Shown piece after piece: positions 1-14,600 of a stretch of 64,000 nucleotides of DNA. Both the position numbers and the translations under genes were made by a program. Location: NCBI GenBank assembly GCA_013398955.1, contig VWPU01013558.1, forward strand, positions 124,001 to 188,000, written 5' to 3'. The stretch comes from Callaeas wilsoni (Eukaryota; Chordata; Aves; Passeriformes; Callaeidae). The notes under the pieces were generated by a model. The model was given only the letters and a program-made list of their open reading frames with translations. It did no database searches and was not told the origin of the DNA. Each line of letters begins with the position of its first letter. The first letter of the stretch is position 1.

Positions 1-1700
1 AGAGCAGATGCAACTAGCAGGTCTAGATGGACAAACAAGATAATCAAATCAATACTCACACTTTTCTCACTGGCTGGCAGCCATAGGCTACTAAGTGAGA
101 GCAGAGGTGTGGATCTGCCTTGTCTTTATCAGCCATCAGCTGGTTCTGTAATTAACTGGAATTCAGACCTGCTGGGGGAGTTATTTCCCTGTCCTTGGGT
201 GGATTAGGTCTGCACATGGGGGGCAGCTTTCTCCTGCTGGTGTCTCCTGAATCTCATCTTGCTTCTGCACAAACCTTGCTCCCTCCCTCCCAACCAGCAC
301 TGCCTGTGAAATGTGAACTGTAGGAGGGTGGTAGATACTGGAGGGATAAACCCAGCTCATGGCTGTACCAGCTAATCAGTGCCATTGTCAACAGGAATAG
401 CTGCAAACGAGTAGGGCCAGGTGTAGGGCTCAGTTAATAATGCTGTAATCGAGAGTAGATTATTGGGCCTTGACACGGGAGCAGGGCTGTGGAGAGATAT
501 TCTTCTCTCTTTGTTTTTAGTTGTGTTTAGCTGTTTATAAAACGCTGGTTAGATTTTGCAGATGGCAGTCATCTTGTTCACGTGCCAGAATTGTGTGTGC
601 CCTCTGTGGGGACAACCCTCAGTGCATTCGTGGTTTCTGTGGGTGCTTCCATAACGGAATACCTATGGAAAATGCCTACTATATCTAGGAAGACAGCAGT
701 GTCCCCATTCCTATCCACCTGGCCCTGGGGGCGCATTGTGTCCTGAAGGCTGAAAACAATGCTGGTGTCAGTTAAAGACAGCCTGTGAAATTTGGGCTCT
801 AACATTTGAAAAGCAGGAATCAGAAGCTGGGAGTTTCTCTGTCTCTTAATAGAGATGGCCCAAGAGCCATCTCAGCTGAAGAGAGGCAAACTTTTATTTT
901 CTTTAGTTACATTTTTAATCATTAGCTGATATTTTCTCTTTGCTAGAAGAAGCTGTCTTGGTCCTAGAACTGGTTAGATACTGAGAAGAAAGACTCATAA
1001 ATATGCATTTAACACTGCTCTAAATTAATTCCAGAGCAATTCGTTGTGGTTTATGTGTCCCATGAACATTCAAGGGAAGACTTTTGCTAGGTGAGGCAGT
1101 AACCAAAAAAGACAAAATTTCACAGTAGTGTTGAGAATATTTCCCAAGCCACCCCTACCCCCTCAAGTTTCTCACTTCGATATTACAGGCAATTTCAGTG
1201 GTGGTCAGAGTAAAGCATGAAGACTTAGTGCCATCCTTCTGGGGCCAAAAAACATGTGGTAACACCTACATACTCAAGCCAAATGGGGCACACTGCAGAT
1301 TTCAAGTAGCGCCAATGACTCATAGGTCAAACAAGTGGCTTGGAAATTCACTGGAATACAGTATATTTAATAAAAGGAAAAAAAACCCAACTCACTAGCA
1401 AAACAGGAATGGTTCTCCCTAGACCCACACTTCATTGTTAATGAATGCTTAGATCGTCTCTCCTGTATGCTCAATGCCTTTTTTATTGTCGTCATTCTTA
1501 ATTTTGCATTAGTTACATTTGAAGCTTTTTGTTTAGGCAACAGAAACATGTATTTCACCTGCAGCACTTCCATATTCCTGAGATGAATGTGGATCTGTTT
1601 TAGAGGCTGGAAAAAAATCATTTCTCTGAGATTCGGGGTCTGTTTGCTATTCCAAAAGCTTGTGAAGGAACAGAAGTTGAGTCTCAATGATCAAGACTCT

Positions 1701-1738
1701 GTGTGTGTGTGTGTCTGTGTGTGTGTGTGTGTGTGTGT
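1701..1738. repeat. (GT)n microsatellite
   Basis: About 19 GT dinucleotide units with a single C interruption near position 1715. The repeat creates a run of alternating Val/Cys codons in an overlapping open frame, which is therefore an artefact. Confidence 0.95.
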
Positions 1739-4700
1739 TTGCATTCACACCTTAATGTGCATCTCAGTGATTCTGTTCCTCCCTCACCCCCCTTCCTCCA
1801 CCCAAGGTCTAATTAAAACAAGAATGCACCAGCCTGCCTTTTCCTCTGTTTCATCTCCTGATATTTTTTTGTTAAATCCACCAAGGAAATCTCCTGAAGT
1901 CTTTGAAGTCTTGGGGTGTGTGAATAAAGATGTCACAACGGTAGACACAGGGCTTCTTAATGAGGACACAAGGTTTGATGTCGGAACACTTCAGTGCCCA
2001 AAGGAAAGAGATGCTCTCCAACAGGCCCTCCCTTTCTCTCCTTCCCTCTCTTTTTTTTTTGTATTCTTGCTGCAAGAGCCTAACATTTCTTTCTCTTTTA
2101 TATTTTTTTTTATTCTGTCCCCAGCTTTCAAGGAGGAAAGGGATAAATGAGAGGAAATGTAGGGAAAATACAGTTTTACAAATCCTATTGTTGTTGATGC
2201 CACTGTTTCTTTGCCTCATTTAATCTCAGTATCATCTGAGGTATCAGCCCCATCCAGATTCCTACTGCCTCCTTTTCAGTCTGGCCTGAGGTACCAGACC
2301 CTCTCTGTGTCTCTGTCTCTCCCCCAGCCAAACTTCTGACTCAGGGAAAGAAAGTTCAGCTTTATCAAGAGGAGAAATCAGTTTAATATAACTGAGGGGA
2401 ACATCTGATCCCTAGAGTAAAAAATTCATTACTAGAAGCCTGGTCAGTGGCAACAGCTCCAAATACTCCCTGGGACCTCGATGTGTTTGAAGTAATCTAT
2501 GTCTGCTTTGAATTCACCTGCTGGACCCTTGTCCCTGTTGCTTTCCCCTGTTGCATCTGAGAAGTCAGCTTGCAAAATCGTGGGCAAATAGAAACCAAAG
2601 AAACTTATCCCATGATTCTTCTCCACATCTAACCAACGGGACAACAGGATACCGTTAAGGCAGCGTTGAACATCCTCTTGGGCATGTCAGTTTTATGGTA
2701 GAGAAAGCTCCCACATTTCACAGGAAAAAGAGACTTCCTACAGATGGGAAATGCCTGTTGGAGCCAGGTGTTCCCTTCTCTTTGGTGTGTGCTTTCTTCT
2801 GAGGGAACTGCTGGCTGTCTGGTTGCTAACCTCTCAAGTAAGGTCTGGCTCACACGATGTCTTGTCACTACTAAGCAAAGTCCCATTGTCAAATATGGGA
2901 TCCCTCCTTCGAACACTGTTCTTAGATCTGGCCACAGCATCTTGGCCGATTTGCTCCCCATTTATTTCCCATCACAATGGGTTTCATGATGGGCTCCCTC
3001 CATGCCCTTCCCTCCTATGGACCGTTTGAGAATCTCTTTACTCGTCTCATCATTCCTCTGCAGGATCTTATACCTCATCTTCACAGTCTCCAATCATCTT
3101 CCACACTACTCAGCACACTCCAAGTCAGAAGTTGAGCACATGCAATGCAATCCTCCCAGACGGAAGGGACCTTCAATGGCAGGGATGTTGTTGTGGTGCT
3201 GTTTGAGTGTGTACAGGCTCCTGCTTTCATGCCCTGGATCAGTGAGCCCCTGAAAGAAAACATTGAAGCCTTGAAGCCTCAGAAGTTCACATCTTCATGG
3301 GAGGTGGTAGGGAATACTTTCTGGTTTGTAGCAGAGAAAATAAAGTTTGGGGCAATGCTGAAAATCCAACCTGCTGGCTGCAGAAGTCAGTTTAGCTCCT
3401 AAGGATACTGCTTGTGTACTTTTTCATTAAGCTCAAGCATAGCTGGAGTTCTTGCTGCAAACCTCTGAATTTCAAGCTCAGCATGAATCAGCCCCAAAGT
3501 GCTGAAATATTTAAGGTTTTTTTTCCACTCAGGAGCTAGATTTATTGACACTAAACGAATGGCATAATTTTTCAACTATGAAAACCCTGAAGTTTGAGGT
3601 TGATAGTGATGATGATGATGACTGTTTGAAATTAAACCCTTTGACTGACCACATCTGCTCAGTTCCATCCTTCTCAAATAAGACACAATCTTCCTTTCCC
3701 ATCAGGATTCCTCCTCGAAGTCTATTGTCTTCCAGCCCCCTCGGGTGATGCTAATACATTTTAATAGGGACGTGGGAGCACACTCACCTCCTCAGTTTGT
3801 ACTTTGATTTAATTGTCTAGACCTGTGGGCTTTCATTACCACTGCTGAGAGATGTCTGGAGGAGGGAGGTGAGCTGTGAGACCCCAGCCTGCCTGCAAAG
3901 GGACCTGGCACAGCACCTGGGCTGGAGGTGCCAGGTTGCAAAATACCTGTGCAAGTGCAGGCTGGGTGGTCTCATAGCAAGGGGAATGTGAGTGGTTTTG
4001 CTTTGCAATTTTGTTCAGAAGGAAAGGTGGGTAGTCAGCCCTTTCCTTCCCCCTCTAAGAAAGTCACAGCCATCTTATTTTTTCGCTTTCAATAAAACAA
4101 AGTACATAGATCAGGTGGTTCACTTTAATGGTAAATGTTGCAAAAAGAGGGGGAGGTTTGTGCTGGAAAATAAAAGGGCATAATCTGAGCTCTGGCCCTT
4201 GTGTTTACTGCTCCGATCTGCTGCAGCAATCAAAGGTGCCCACAGCTCCCCTGCCAAAGGATATGACTGCCGAGGCTGAGTTTTGGGTAAGGTGTTTCTG
4301 TCTGCACTGTGATGCTCTCCATTCCCCAGACAGTGATTTATCATCAGGCTCCACACTGCAGAATAAGTTAACGCAGAGGCAGTGAGTGTTTATCCCAGGC
4401 AGAGGGGCACGGAGACAGCTGGGTTGGTAGCCTGTTACAGAGAGCCCTGCCAGAGGCTGCCTGTCAAAATGAAGCCCCTCTCTGCCGGTAGAGCTCAACA
4501 CTTGTTATAATCTGGTTTTAGACCAGAACTCTGACTTTGCTGTGCTGGAGTCTCTGAAAATTCTGCAGAGTATCAAGTTATTTTCTTGAGGGTTGGCAAT
4601 TTTAAGGAAGTGTTAACAAATTTGATGTGTATATGCTAAGAGCTCAGGTTGCCATGCAGTTTTATCTATTTACCCTCCCCTTTGCAGGCTACTAGCACAT

Positions 4701-6086
4701 GAAAAGCCCGATCTGTAAACCCAGAAAAATCTCAAAAGAGTGCAAGCCAAATCCCAGTTTACTGGAGCTGGCCAAACCTTGTCTCTGGATCTGATCATCC
4801 TTCACATCAGAGATGTGAAGCCACACACATCCTGAGCACTGTTATGATGACTGCGTTGCTTCCACTGTCGGACAGAAGATTAAGTCCTGCTCAGGTTCAA
4901 GGTCACCTCCTTTCCCAGACTGGGTGAAGCCATCTGGTTTTTGTGTCACTGACCTTTGTCAGTCCCCATTAACTCACAGAGCCTGGCAAAAGTGCTCCAA
5001 ACTTGCTTTCTGCAGAGCCATGAGTCACTGCTGGGAGCTAGAAGGGTAATGGAAAAGCTGTTCAGTTTTGTTGTGATTTCCAGATCCTCATGAATAAATC
5101 CCTGCTTAGGTCCAATCAGATTGTTCCCTATAAAATTCTCTGCCTTTGATCCTGTTTGCCTGAGTCTCTAATCTCCATAGCACCACAAGCCAGCACTACC
5201 ACAGCCTCAGTTACCAGCTGTGGTTTGGGATTTTGTCATCGACCCTCTCTGCTCTGGTGTGCCAGCCTCCTTCCTTGGCTTTTCCCATGTCCTTCTAAAC
5301 ACTTTGGTATATTTTCTCGAAGGCACCCAGTTTGCAAGCAACTCCTGGTCTACCTTATCATAAACCCAGGTAGTCCAGTGTCTTCATTCCACCTCATCCA
5401 AACAAAGAATTTTGGTGATAAGACATGCCTGGTTTTTACAACCTGACCTACAGCTGGACCTGTCAGAGTCTGCAGGAGCACCTCTGCTCATACAATGCAC
5501 CAATAGCTCATGAAAATAATTGATTGGTGCTAATTGGAGACTGTAGTGGGCTGACTCTGGCTGGACACCAAGTGCCCAGTAAAGTTGTTCTGTCACTCCA
5601 TTGCTCAGAACAGGGGAGAGAAAATATAATGAAAAGCTCATGGGCTGGGATAAGGACAGGAAGAGATCACTCTCCAACTCTCATCATTGGCACAACAGAC
5701 CCAACTTGGGGAAATTAATTTAACTTATTACCAATCAAATCAGAGTAGGATAATGAGAAACAAAGCCAAATCTTAAAACACCCTTCACCCATCCCTCCCT
5801 GCTTCCTGGGCTTAATCCATATCCTCCCCACCAGTGCAGAGGGACAGAGAAGAGGACCTGCAGGAAAGAATTCAGGACAGAGCGCAGGTAGAGGGATCAT
5901 CCCACTGCACATGCCACGGCCTTATCCTGCATGTTGAGCCAGGAGCTGGGCAGCGAGAGAGTAGTGCTTTCACACCACTTAGCCTTTCCTTGCCTGGAGC
6001 CCCGGGTCACCACAATGGCACAAATGCCATTAAACTGCTCCAATCTGATTTGCTGAACTTCAGTGGTCCTTTGGTATTCACAAAAG

Positions 6087-6100
6087 AAAAAAAAAAAAAA
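6087..6100. repeat. Poly-A run
   Basis: A run of 14 A follows CACAAAAG. There is no recognisable retroposed sequence immediately upstream, so I treat it as a simple homopolymer and not the tail of a retrocopy. Confidence 0.8.
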
Positions 6101-9100
6101 GGCAGAGTTTCTTCTATTCATTCTGGAAAGCATTTTCTTTCCTGCTTTGTTGGTCGTGTGGTTGTTTGGTTTGCATTGTTATTTTAAAAGGTCTGTCAGG
6201 CAGCCACAGAGGAGAAAGATTTCCATGTGCCCAGTCCTGTGCCATGCAGAAATAATGGCAAATAGTTGAACTAAGCATTCTGCCAGCTCTCCACAGCGAG
6301 GGAGTCAGCCATCTGAGCTGCTCTCTCCAGCCTCATGAATACAATCCCTAGCGATGGGGGACACTTCTCAAATGAAAGGCTCTCTGCCAGTGGAACTTCA
6401 CTTTGGGAAATCCCATTTGGCATGGTCATTTCTCAGCAGCCTCATACTGTGCTTTCCCCGTTCCCAGAAGTGTTGTGCTGGTGAGAGGTGGGAAAGGCAT
6501 TTCTCTTGGCCGGGTCTGCGGAGCTGCGTGGCTGCAACCCATCATTTTGGGTGAAGGGAGAAAGCTGTCAGAGGTACACTTAGGCTGGCAGAAGCCAGGG
6601 TCCTCTGGGCAGTGACCAGTGACCTCTGTTATTGGAACAGACATAAATGGAGGGGGCCTTGATCGCATAATTTATAATTAACCAACAAAATTGACATGAA
6701 AATAAATAATGGGAAGGGTTCTAAAAGAGATGGGGGAAGCCAAGTTACTCAGGGCTGACCGTGCTGCTGCCTCCCTTCTCCTTTGTCCCGCTGTAACTAG
6801 ATAGCTCTAAGCAGGATAGTCTGGGGTCAAAGGTTGTGATATCCCACATTCTTTCTTCTATCTTGTCTTATCTTTGCCTCTGTAAGGATAGCTGTGGACT
6901 AGTATTTGAGGTTTGACCTGCAAATTTCTTCCAAAACTGAAAGATTGTAGCAAAGAGCTGAGGTCTCATATAAAGGAATCTCTCTATTCCTGGTGCATAT
7001 ATCAGGAGATGGACTACAAAGGTGATTAAAGCATCCAAAGGTCCTTCCTTGTCTCCAGTGTTTCTGTGTGCAGTTCTGATGCTAGGATTGCACGTGTAAC
7101 CTTTGCCATGTGGCACCAAACCGAGCATGTAACTCAAACTCTGTGTGAACAGACACTCAGACCTCAGACCCAAACACACCTGCTGTGCTTCCTGAGAGAG
7201 CGGGGATGCACCTACACAGAGGCCTCTTTGGTCTTCCCAGGATCCATGAAAACAGATAAAAGAGAAATATATAGCAGGCCTTGGAGTGTGTGGGGCAAAC
7301 CACAAAAGCGGCCCTTGTATGCATAGATTGAGTGTAGCTGAAGCCAGTTGCACCCTCTCTGTGGGTGAATGCTTCCAGAACAGCCACAGCCTTGGGAGCA
7401 GGGAGGATGTGTCTTTGCGCAGTATTTCAGCAGTCATGGGTTGTCCAAGGTCCTTTGGCATTGTGGCCAGATGAGTGTCAATGTGCCAAACTCTTTTAGC
7501 AAGAGCTTCTCATAAATGGTGACGTTGGGATCAAGCGAGCTGGCAAAAAATGCTGTGTTCAGCAAAATCCAGCTTCTCTTTTCTCCTTTAGAAATTACTG
7601 CCAATTGAAGTATGCACAGTGGCACTGCAAGCCAGACCAGCTGTGTCTGGGCAATTAACTCAAAGTTCAGATGAGGTTTGTTCACAGAATTGGGGTAGGA
7701 GGAGTGAGTCAAATGTGGTTGTCACCACAATTTGAAAAAATTTGCAGCTCTGTAGAATTTTTACCAAAATCCCCTTGGAAGTCCCCTGCGTGTAACGCAA
7801 GGAGTGATTTTCCCTCTGGTGTGATCTCAAAGCAAGCATCATGCTGACATTGGCATCTGTGCAAGAATTTAAACAAGAAACCTTGCAAAGACAAACCAAC
7901 TCACTTCAATCAGCCTCAGCAAGCAGCGCAGTGAACTCGCTTCATATCGAAGAGGACACCAAGGCCATGAAACACCTGTTTAGCAGTTTTTAAAGCTGCA
8001 TTACTACTTGTGCCTTACTTGCCTGGAAATACTCTTCAAAAATACACTGCCTTTCAATTCCAGCGCTTGCATTTGCTTCCACGCAGCAACTTCTACAGTT
8101 TCCCATTCCTTAGCTTGGCTCCGTTTTACATATCTCATGCAAGGGGCTGACCCAGCTGAAATCTCTGTTTCTAGTTCTTCAGAGTGAATCACAGCTTTTT
8201 ACTGTTACTGGTTTTTTTCAGGAGCAGAATACTTTCAATATCCTTGGGGTTTTTATAAAACCTCACTAAGTTCAGAAGTGATGGGCAGTGACCCACAAAG
8301 TTCAAAATAGCAAGACTTTATGAAGAATGTGTCAGTTGTGGGAGTCACTGATTCCCTGATGTGCAGAACAAGTGTTTGACTGCCTTCCCTATAGCAAATA
8401 TGCATATTGCCCACTCCTGATCCTGATTACATCTATGTCAATTTACTTAAAATACCACTGGCTGCATCGAGAGTGGAGGATGTGGGCCAGATGCTGTACG
8501 TGGCACCTGGTAGTTCCTGCTTCCTGCACAGTGATAACCTCTGATTCAAACCTCTGCTCTCCCTCTTTCTCCTCTTCTCTTCTGGTAGCCTCTGTGGATG
8601 AAACTGGGAAGTTTTATGCTAAGCATTTACTTGCTTCCTGCAGCTTCTGGAAGCCTGATTCAGGCTTTCTACAGTGTATCACTATTCCCCTAAAATTTAA
8701 GAGTGGGCTGATCATGTCAGTATGCCTGTAGCTTGGCCTTTCCCCTGTCTCAGAATGAAATAAGCAACATTCCACATTCCTCCTTCTCTGGTGAGCAGTT
8801 TCTGATGTCTGGCCTAGGGTTAATCATAGGGTTAACCAAGTCATGAAAATATGTTCTGGGAAAATGCAGAAGATTTCTCGCTTGGTTGGACTGAGCAATC
8901 TTTCTTTTTTAAATTCAGTGTCATGGGGCAGCCACACAGATTCCTCTTTCACTGTCAGTCTCTTCTGCTGTGGGTCAGCAACATGATGTGCTTCTCCTTC
9001 CTTGCTACTTCAGGGCAGAGCAGAAAGCTGCAATTTGCTCTGGCCTTTTTAGGAAGTCAGCTCGGTTTTCCCTTTGCTCCAACACCAGGTGAGGGGAAGT

Positions 9101-12100
9101 CAACCAGCAAGATCCAAAGCACTCCTGTGGCTCATCAGCCCAGATGCACGTGCCTTCTCAGAGGGGCAAAAGAGAGCTTCTTTCTGCACCATCCCTATTT
9201 CATTGGTGACCAAAGCCTGCCTCTCTGCAGCCAGAGCTCTCCTGGCAGTCTCTGGCACAGTAAGGAGCAAATGGTACCTTCACTGGGCTCCTGTGTCCCA
9301 GGCGGAATCACTGAGGCTTGGAGATGGGCCAGATGCAAGCGCCATTGATGCCTCTAGTTTGAGATGTTTATCTCTTTTCCTGAGTGAGAGTCCCTCAGGG
9401 AAGATTGATTACCCTGTAAAAGATAGGTTTAGACTCGGTTTGACAGGGCTATCCCCGCCTGTCTCTGGAGTTCACTTACAGCTGCCCAGTTTTCCCCTTT
9501 GCTGGGCTGCTCTGACTTCTCCTGCCCCAGTCTGATTCCTGCTCCTTCTTGTTCCTTCCAACAGTGAGCTCCCATTCTCAGTAAGGAGAAGTGCTCATTC
9601 ATGCTTAGATGGGCAGCCTGTAAGTCTTTCTACAAGTTTTAGGAATGACTTTTGAAGTTGTTATTTATTCCCCAAGCCAGCTCATGTCGCATTCAGGAGG
9701 GCAGCATTGCCTGTTGCCTTTCATGGCCAGAATCTACATTTTGCTTAAAGCCTATGTAAAGCAAGGGAGCCTTGATGGGAGCATGCACAGTGCTTGGATA
9801 AATTAGCTGGTGCCTGCATGTCACCGGCAGCCTCTGGTCACTACTCACATCGCCCTGCACTCCTGCAGCCCCTGGCATCAGCGGGGGAGCAGCCACACTG
9901 CGTGTCCTGGCTCCAGGCTCACAGGCCCTTCCCTGCACCTTCAGGAGGTGCACAATGTGCCAGGTGAGGGGGAGTTCAGGAGCATCCTAAGGTGTGGATG
10001 TCTGATGTGGGCAAGCAGCACCGAACACCAGAGGCCCTAGCCAAGCAGCTGGTAGGAGTGCTCACAGCAGTTACTTCCCCACTTCCACGGAGGAAAGAGC
10101 AGAAGAATACTGTAACTTACAACTGTATTTAGGCTAATTTCTATAAGCCCACTTAGAGAATGGGTGAGCCCAGGGCTTAAAGCCAAGGGTATGTAGAAGG
10201 GCAGGAAAAAGTAAGAGGAGTAGTAACAACACTCCAAATTATGAATTGGTGCATCCTGATCCCCTAACGACCCAGGGGTCTAGTGTGGTCTGCTGATTTC
10301 CTGGTACATGGCACAGCTAACCTGCAGTTCTGCACACTGGGGCAGTCCAGAGATATTACAGAAAGCTGCTCCTTTCCACAAGGACTTCTTTTAAAATGGC
10401 CTTATAATATGGTAGGAGTTGATCCTTTATATCGCTTCTTTTAAATTGCCTTCTGCTCATCAGCTGTTCTTTAAGAGATGAACAGACATCTTAACGTCCT
10501 GTCCTGACCTGCTGGTGGCTCTGGATGCTGCCAAGCAGCTGCTGCCTTGCACAGCAGAGAGGGCTCTTTTCTCAGGGAGTGGAGGTGATATCTGTAGACT
10601 CAAGGTTTCAAAGTGCTTCCTAAACTTCTAGGATAAAAGCCACTGGAGAGATGTAAAATATTAGAGGTATTTTAAGAAAGTGTGTGGGTGTGTAGACACA
10701 ATTAATTTTCCTTTTTATAGGCCTACATGGAATATCTCCATCTCTGAGGAAGACGCCTAGATCTACGGAGCGTTGGCATCCCAGAGCAGGGCACTGCTCT
10801 GTTCATGTTAACAGAAAATGCCATGGAAATTAACAGTGCAAGAACACTGTTGTGGTCAGGCTCTGTCAGCCCAATAAATTATTGTACATGCAAGAGGAGG
10901 CAGGCTCAGAATCTCTCCATCCTTCCTGGGCTGAAACAGCTCTTGTTAAATGCACAGGGTAGCAGTCGTAGGGGATTCTTGTCATGTTAGTCCCCCAAGA
11001 TCAGAGGGAAGCTGATGTGACTTGGAAATCACTGCGTAGGATTAAACAGCAGAGGGGATGTGTGCTCACACACACAGGCAGAGTGTCTGCTCTCATGCTA
11101 TGCATTGTTATTGACACACTGCACCTTAATGGCTATAATGTCAATGGCCACTTTGGGACCTTTACTCGTGGATTATTAATGCATTAGACCACAGTTTTTA
11201 TGGGTTATTGTGTCAAGAGCAGAGGGGAGTGGATGCCTAAAGTACATTGGCAGAACAAGGATATTTTTTAACCAGGGCTGTGGTGTGCACTGTGAGTGCT
11301 GCACCTTAGAAATTGTGTTTACAGCCCTCTCATACCTTCTTTCAGCAAGTGGGAGCTCAGTGCAGCTCAGAGGACAGCATGGAAAAAATGAGACTGCCAG
11401 AGAGGAAAAGGGACAGTCCAGGGAAAGGAAGAGATCCTGGTGCCTGTAGCCAGGCAATTGTACATTGCTATCTCAGGCTGTGGGGACATGATTTCCTGGC
11501 ACTAGCCACCAATACCCTGAAGCATGAAGATTAATAGGCTCTTTATTTTATTGTTAGGAACCGCAGGTGCTGCTTTTATTTATATAAATGTGCACGGCTC
11601 TTCTCACTGTGGGCTCAGCCCAGGATGAATCCTCCCACGGGACTTTGGAGAGGGAAACTTTCTCACACTGCCTCTCTGCCTGAGAGCAAATGTCACACCA
11701 CAGGCTGGAACACGAGTGTGGGGGTGTCCCCAGAGCCTCTGAAGGTGATGGAAGCTGCAGGTGCCCAGTGCTGATCAAGGGATAGGTCCTGTCATTTACA
11801 AGGGCCTTTTTGAATACGTCACAGTTTGCAGAGGAAAGTGATGCAGATGTAACAAGACTTTGGCTGATCTTTTCTAGGTAAATAGGATATACGTGTTTGC
11901 CAAAGCCCCGTTTGACAGGACATCATGATTAAATCTGCAGAGAACTGAAAAAGGCAGTATAACACGTTCAGACACCCTGAATGAAGGCCTGACTACTGTG
12001 CTGGGGGAGCAGGGGAAGAAGGGGGATCCTGAGAGCAGTGTGGCAGGAGCAAGGGGAACGTGCATGACATTGTAGGGTTGGAAATGTCCTACCTGTCATT

Positions 12101-12639
12101 TAAGCAATGCAGTCACTTCCAGGTCAAGCAACTCAGAGGACTGAGAGAAGGGCTCTTAACAAGAGCTCTGAGTTTATTTCTGGCACAAATTGCCATCTTT
12201 CTTGTAAGCACTGCTACTCCATTCTGTGGAGAATTGGAGAGCTTATCGTCGCAGCCAAACTAGTTATTGGGCAATAGAAAAAATAATCAGCCAGTTATAG
12301 AAACAAAACCCGTGTCACAGGCCCTTCTTCTAGGTATTAGCTCTAATAGATGGGCTGCAAAGGCATGGAACAAGAAAAGGGGGGCATGGAAGGCCTGAAC
12401 CCATGGCAATGCTGGTTCTCCAAAATCCTAGAGGGCAAGAGATGGCACTGACCCAGGAGGGAAAACGGCTGTCATTGCACTTAAGGCCCATGTCTTTCAC
12501 TTTCTCAACCTCTCATTCTCTCAATTTCATAACTGAAAGAGGCCAAGAAATCCCCCAATTTTCCTGACAATGCTGAGTTCAGTTTGACTTTCCTTCATGT
12601 CATATCTGGGCCATGGAAAGGCCCCTGCTTTTTTTGTAT

Positions 12640-12790
12640 GACGACACGGAAATTACTGAGTAATTACAGGATTATGCAGCACCCTGTAAATTAAATGTTA
12701 CCTCTTTACCTTTTATAGAACAAAAAATAACCATGTAATTACCTAGTGAATTAAACTCTTAAGGTCTCATGGTAATTATACATGGAGTCA
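12640..12790. other. Candidate conserved noncoding element with TAATTA cores
   Basis: An AT-rich segment carries TAATTAC at 12661 and 12736 and TAATTA at 12773, with further AATTA-type cores nearby (for example 12651). Clusters of this homeodomain core are typical of developmental enhancers, but no conservation data are available here and AT-rich DNA yields such cores by chance. The call is an inference from composition and motif spacing only. Confidence 0.3.
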
Positions 12791-13679
12791 AAAGCTCTGA
12801 GTTCTTCTGGTAGTTACAAGGAAAGAATTATCTTTCATTTTTAAACATATGTTGCAGTTGGATCCCAAAGCCTGCACATTTCCATTTTAATAACACTATG
12901 GCCTGCCCAAATGAGAAGAGGCATATGTCTCCCATCTGAGTGTGCAAATAGAGTGAACATGTATATATAAAATAGATTGGACATATGCAAAACTGACCCA
13001 GGTTCATACCAGAAAAATGGAATACCAACAGAGGTAAAACATGATTAGTTGGATGATAACATTTAAAATTATGTTCAGCTTCCTAGCACTGGAATTTGTT
13101 TTCATAGGAAGCAAGTCAGTTTGATCCTATATTTCACATGCACGTGACTATATTTTGAAAACAGACAATCAAGCCGTCCATCAGGAGCCTTTGTCTCCTA
13201 AAGGAAGGCTCAGGACTTGCCACTGTAGGTGGGTTTTGTCATTATCAGCAAGGAGGGGATGACTGGGCTGGCAGGAGAGTCCATGAAACCAAACACACTG
13301 ATGATGTGAGCTTGGCGGATGGTCCTGCCTCGCGTGAGGAGGTTTTGCTGTTGTCTGTCAGCAGCAATAGGACAGAGCTCTCCGGGGGATTGGCCTGGGA
13401 TCCAGACTCTCCACAGACAGCCAAAGAGAGACATTGCACCACAGAGCTGCAAAAGGAGGGGGGCTGCAGATGAACAAGGGTTTGCTGCCTTGTGGCAGAG
13501 CTCATTCCTCTCAAAGCACCTTCAGGAACGTGTTTTCCTGCTTAAAAAGTGCCACCAGAGACCTGGGTCCCGGCAGAGGTTGCTGAATATGAAATAAGCT
13601 GTAGCATAACCACAGAGTATCCAGCCTCTCTGAGTGGACAGAGTGGACAAGCATAAAAAAGGGCCATTGGACTAGTGAT

Positions 13680-14600
13680 TGCAGATGCTAAAATTCATTG
13701 TCAGATTTTTATTGAATATGAGGATTTGTAGCACATAGGAATTGCCACTGTTCTCTGTATATCCTCTGCTCTAGTCTGAGCTGGCTGAAAATGCCTTTCT
13801 GTTATTACAATATTTGCTTTTCTTTTTTTTAAACTGTTCGGCATGAATTTTTATTGTTTAATTTTTAACCAGACAAAATTGGACCAAAGTGTTGTTTCAG
13901 GTTGCCTTCTACACTCTTCACTTTTTTATTTCCATTTTTTTAGGAATATATTTCAGAAAAATCCCAATGAACTTTAATCATGAAATAATAACCAACTTTG
14001 ATGTTCTTTCAGTTTTAAACTAAACATTTTCATAGGTCTGAAAAACAGATACTTTGTCTTCATAATTTTAGATCCCTAAATCTGAAAAGCATGATGTTAC
14101 AATAAGACTGACACTGTCTGAAAGGTGCAGTACGTTCACCTCCAGCCCTTCAAATAGGCATTATGTGCATTTACTAGCTAATTTTTTAATTTGCTTTGAA
14201 ATATGTAGCATGTTATATAAGCACTCACTTTGATAATCCTGGGATAAAATGCAGAACCAGGATAGGGAGCTGAATTTTTATTTTAATGATGGTTAACAGT
14301 GACATTTTAATTATTAAAATTGTGTCTGGTTTTGCTATCACAGACCTAACTATTAGACCTACAAGTCATCCCTAGTCCAAACAGTAACTGCTCCAGGCAC
14401 AAAATGAATTGAAGACATTAACTCCAAATATTTTTTTATTTCTCATGTTTTTATTGTTTTAAATATGATCAGCAATTCTCTGCAGCGCTGTGTTTCATAG
14501 TGTTCAAATCCTGCAGTAACACCGCCTGATGAATGCAGTAATGTGCATTTATTTCAAAGAGTCATTTATATCCCCTGGTGAGCAGGTAATCTTTGCTTTA
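13680..14600. other. AT-rich noncoding block, possible regulatory element
   Basis: This block is noticeably richer in A and T than its surroundings, lacks simple repeats, and contains many short homeodomain-like cores and TTTATTG-type strings. No open frame of interest and no repeat family is recognisable. Avian blocks of this texture are often conserved noncoding DNA, but that is inference only. Confidence 0.25.

Larger units (their letters stand above)
1..12600. other. Noncoding stretch, no gene recognised
   Basis: I read both strands and found no exon that resembles a protein family I know. Open frames here reach at most about 200 codons, have ordinary-looking composition and lack a consistent series of splice sites. 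The stretch contains a GT microsatellite near 1.7 kb and a 14-base A run near 6.09 kb. It could be intergenic or part of a long intron. No CR1 element is apparent in it. Confidence 0.6.

Noticed and set aside
6868..7461. 197-codon open frame on the minus strand
   Set aside because: No known family, no splice structure, and overlapping open frames on the other strand. A chance frame.
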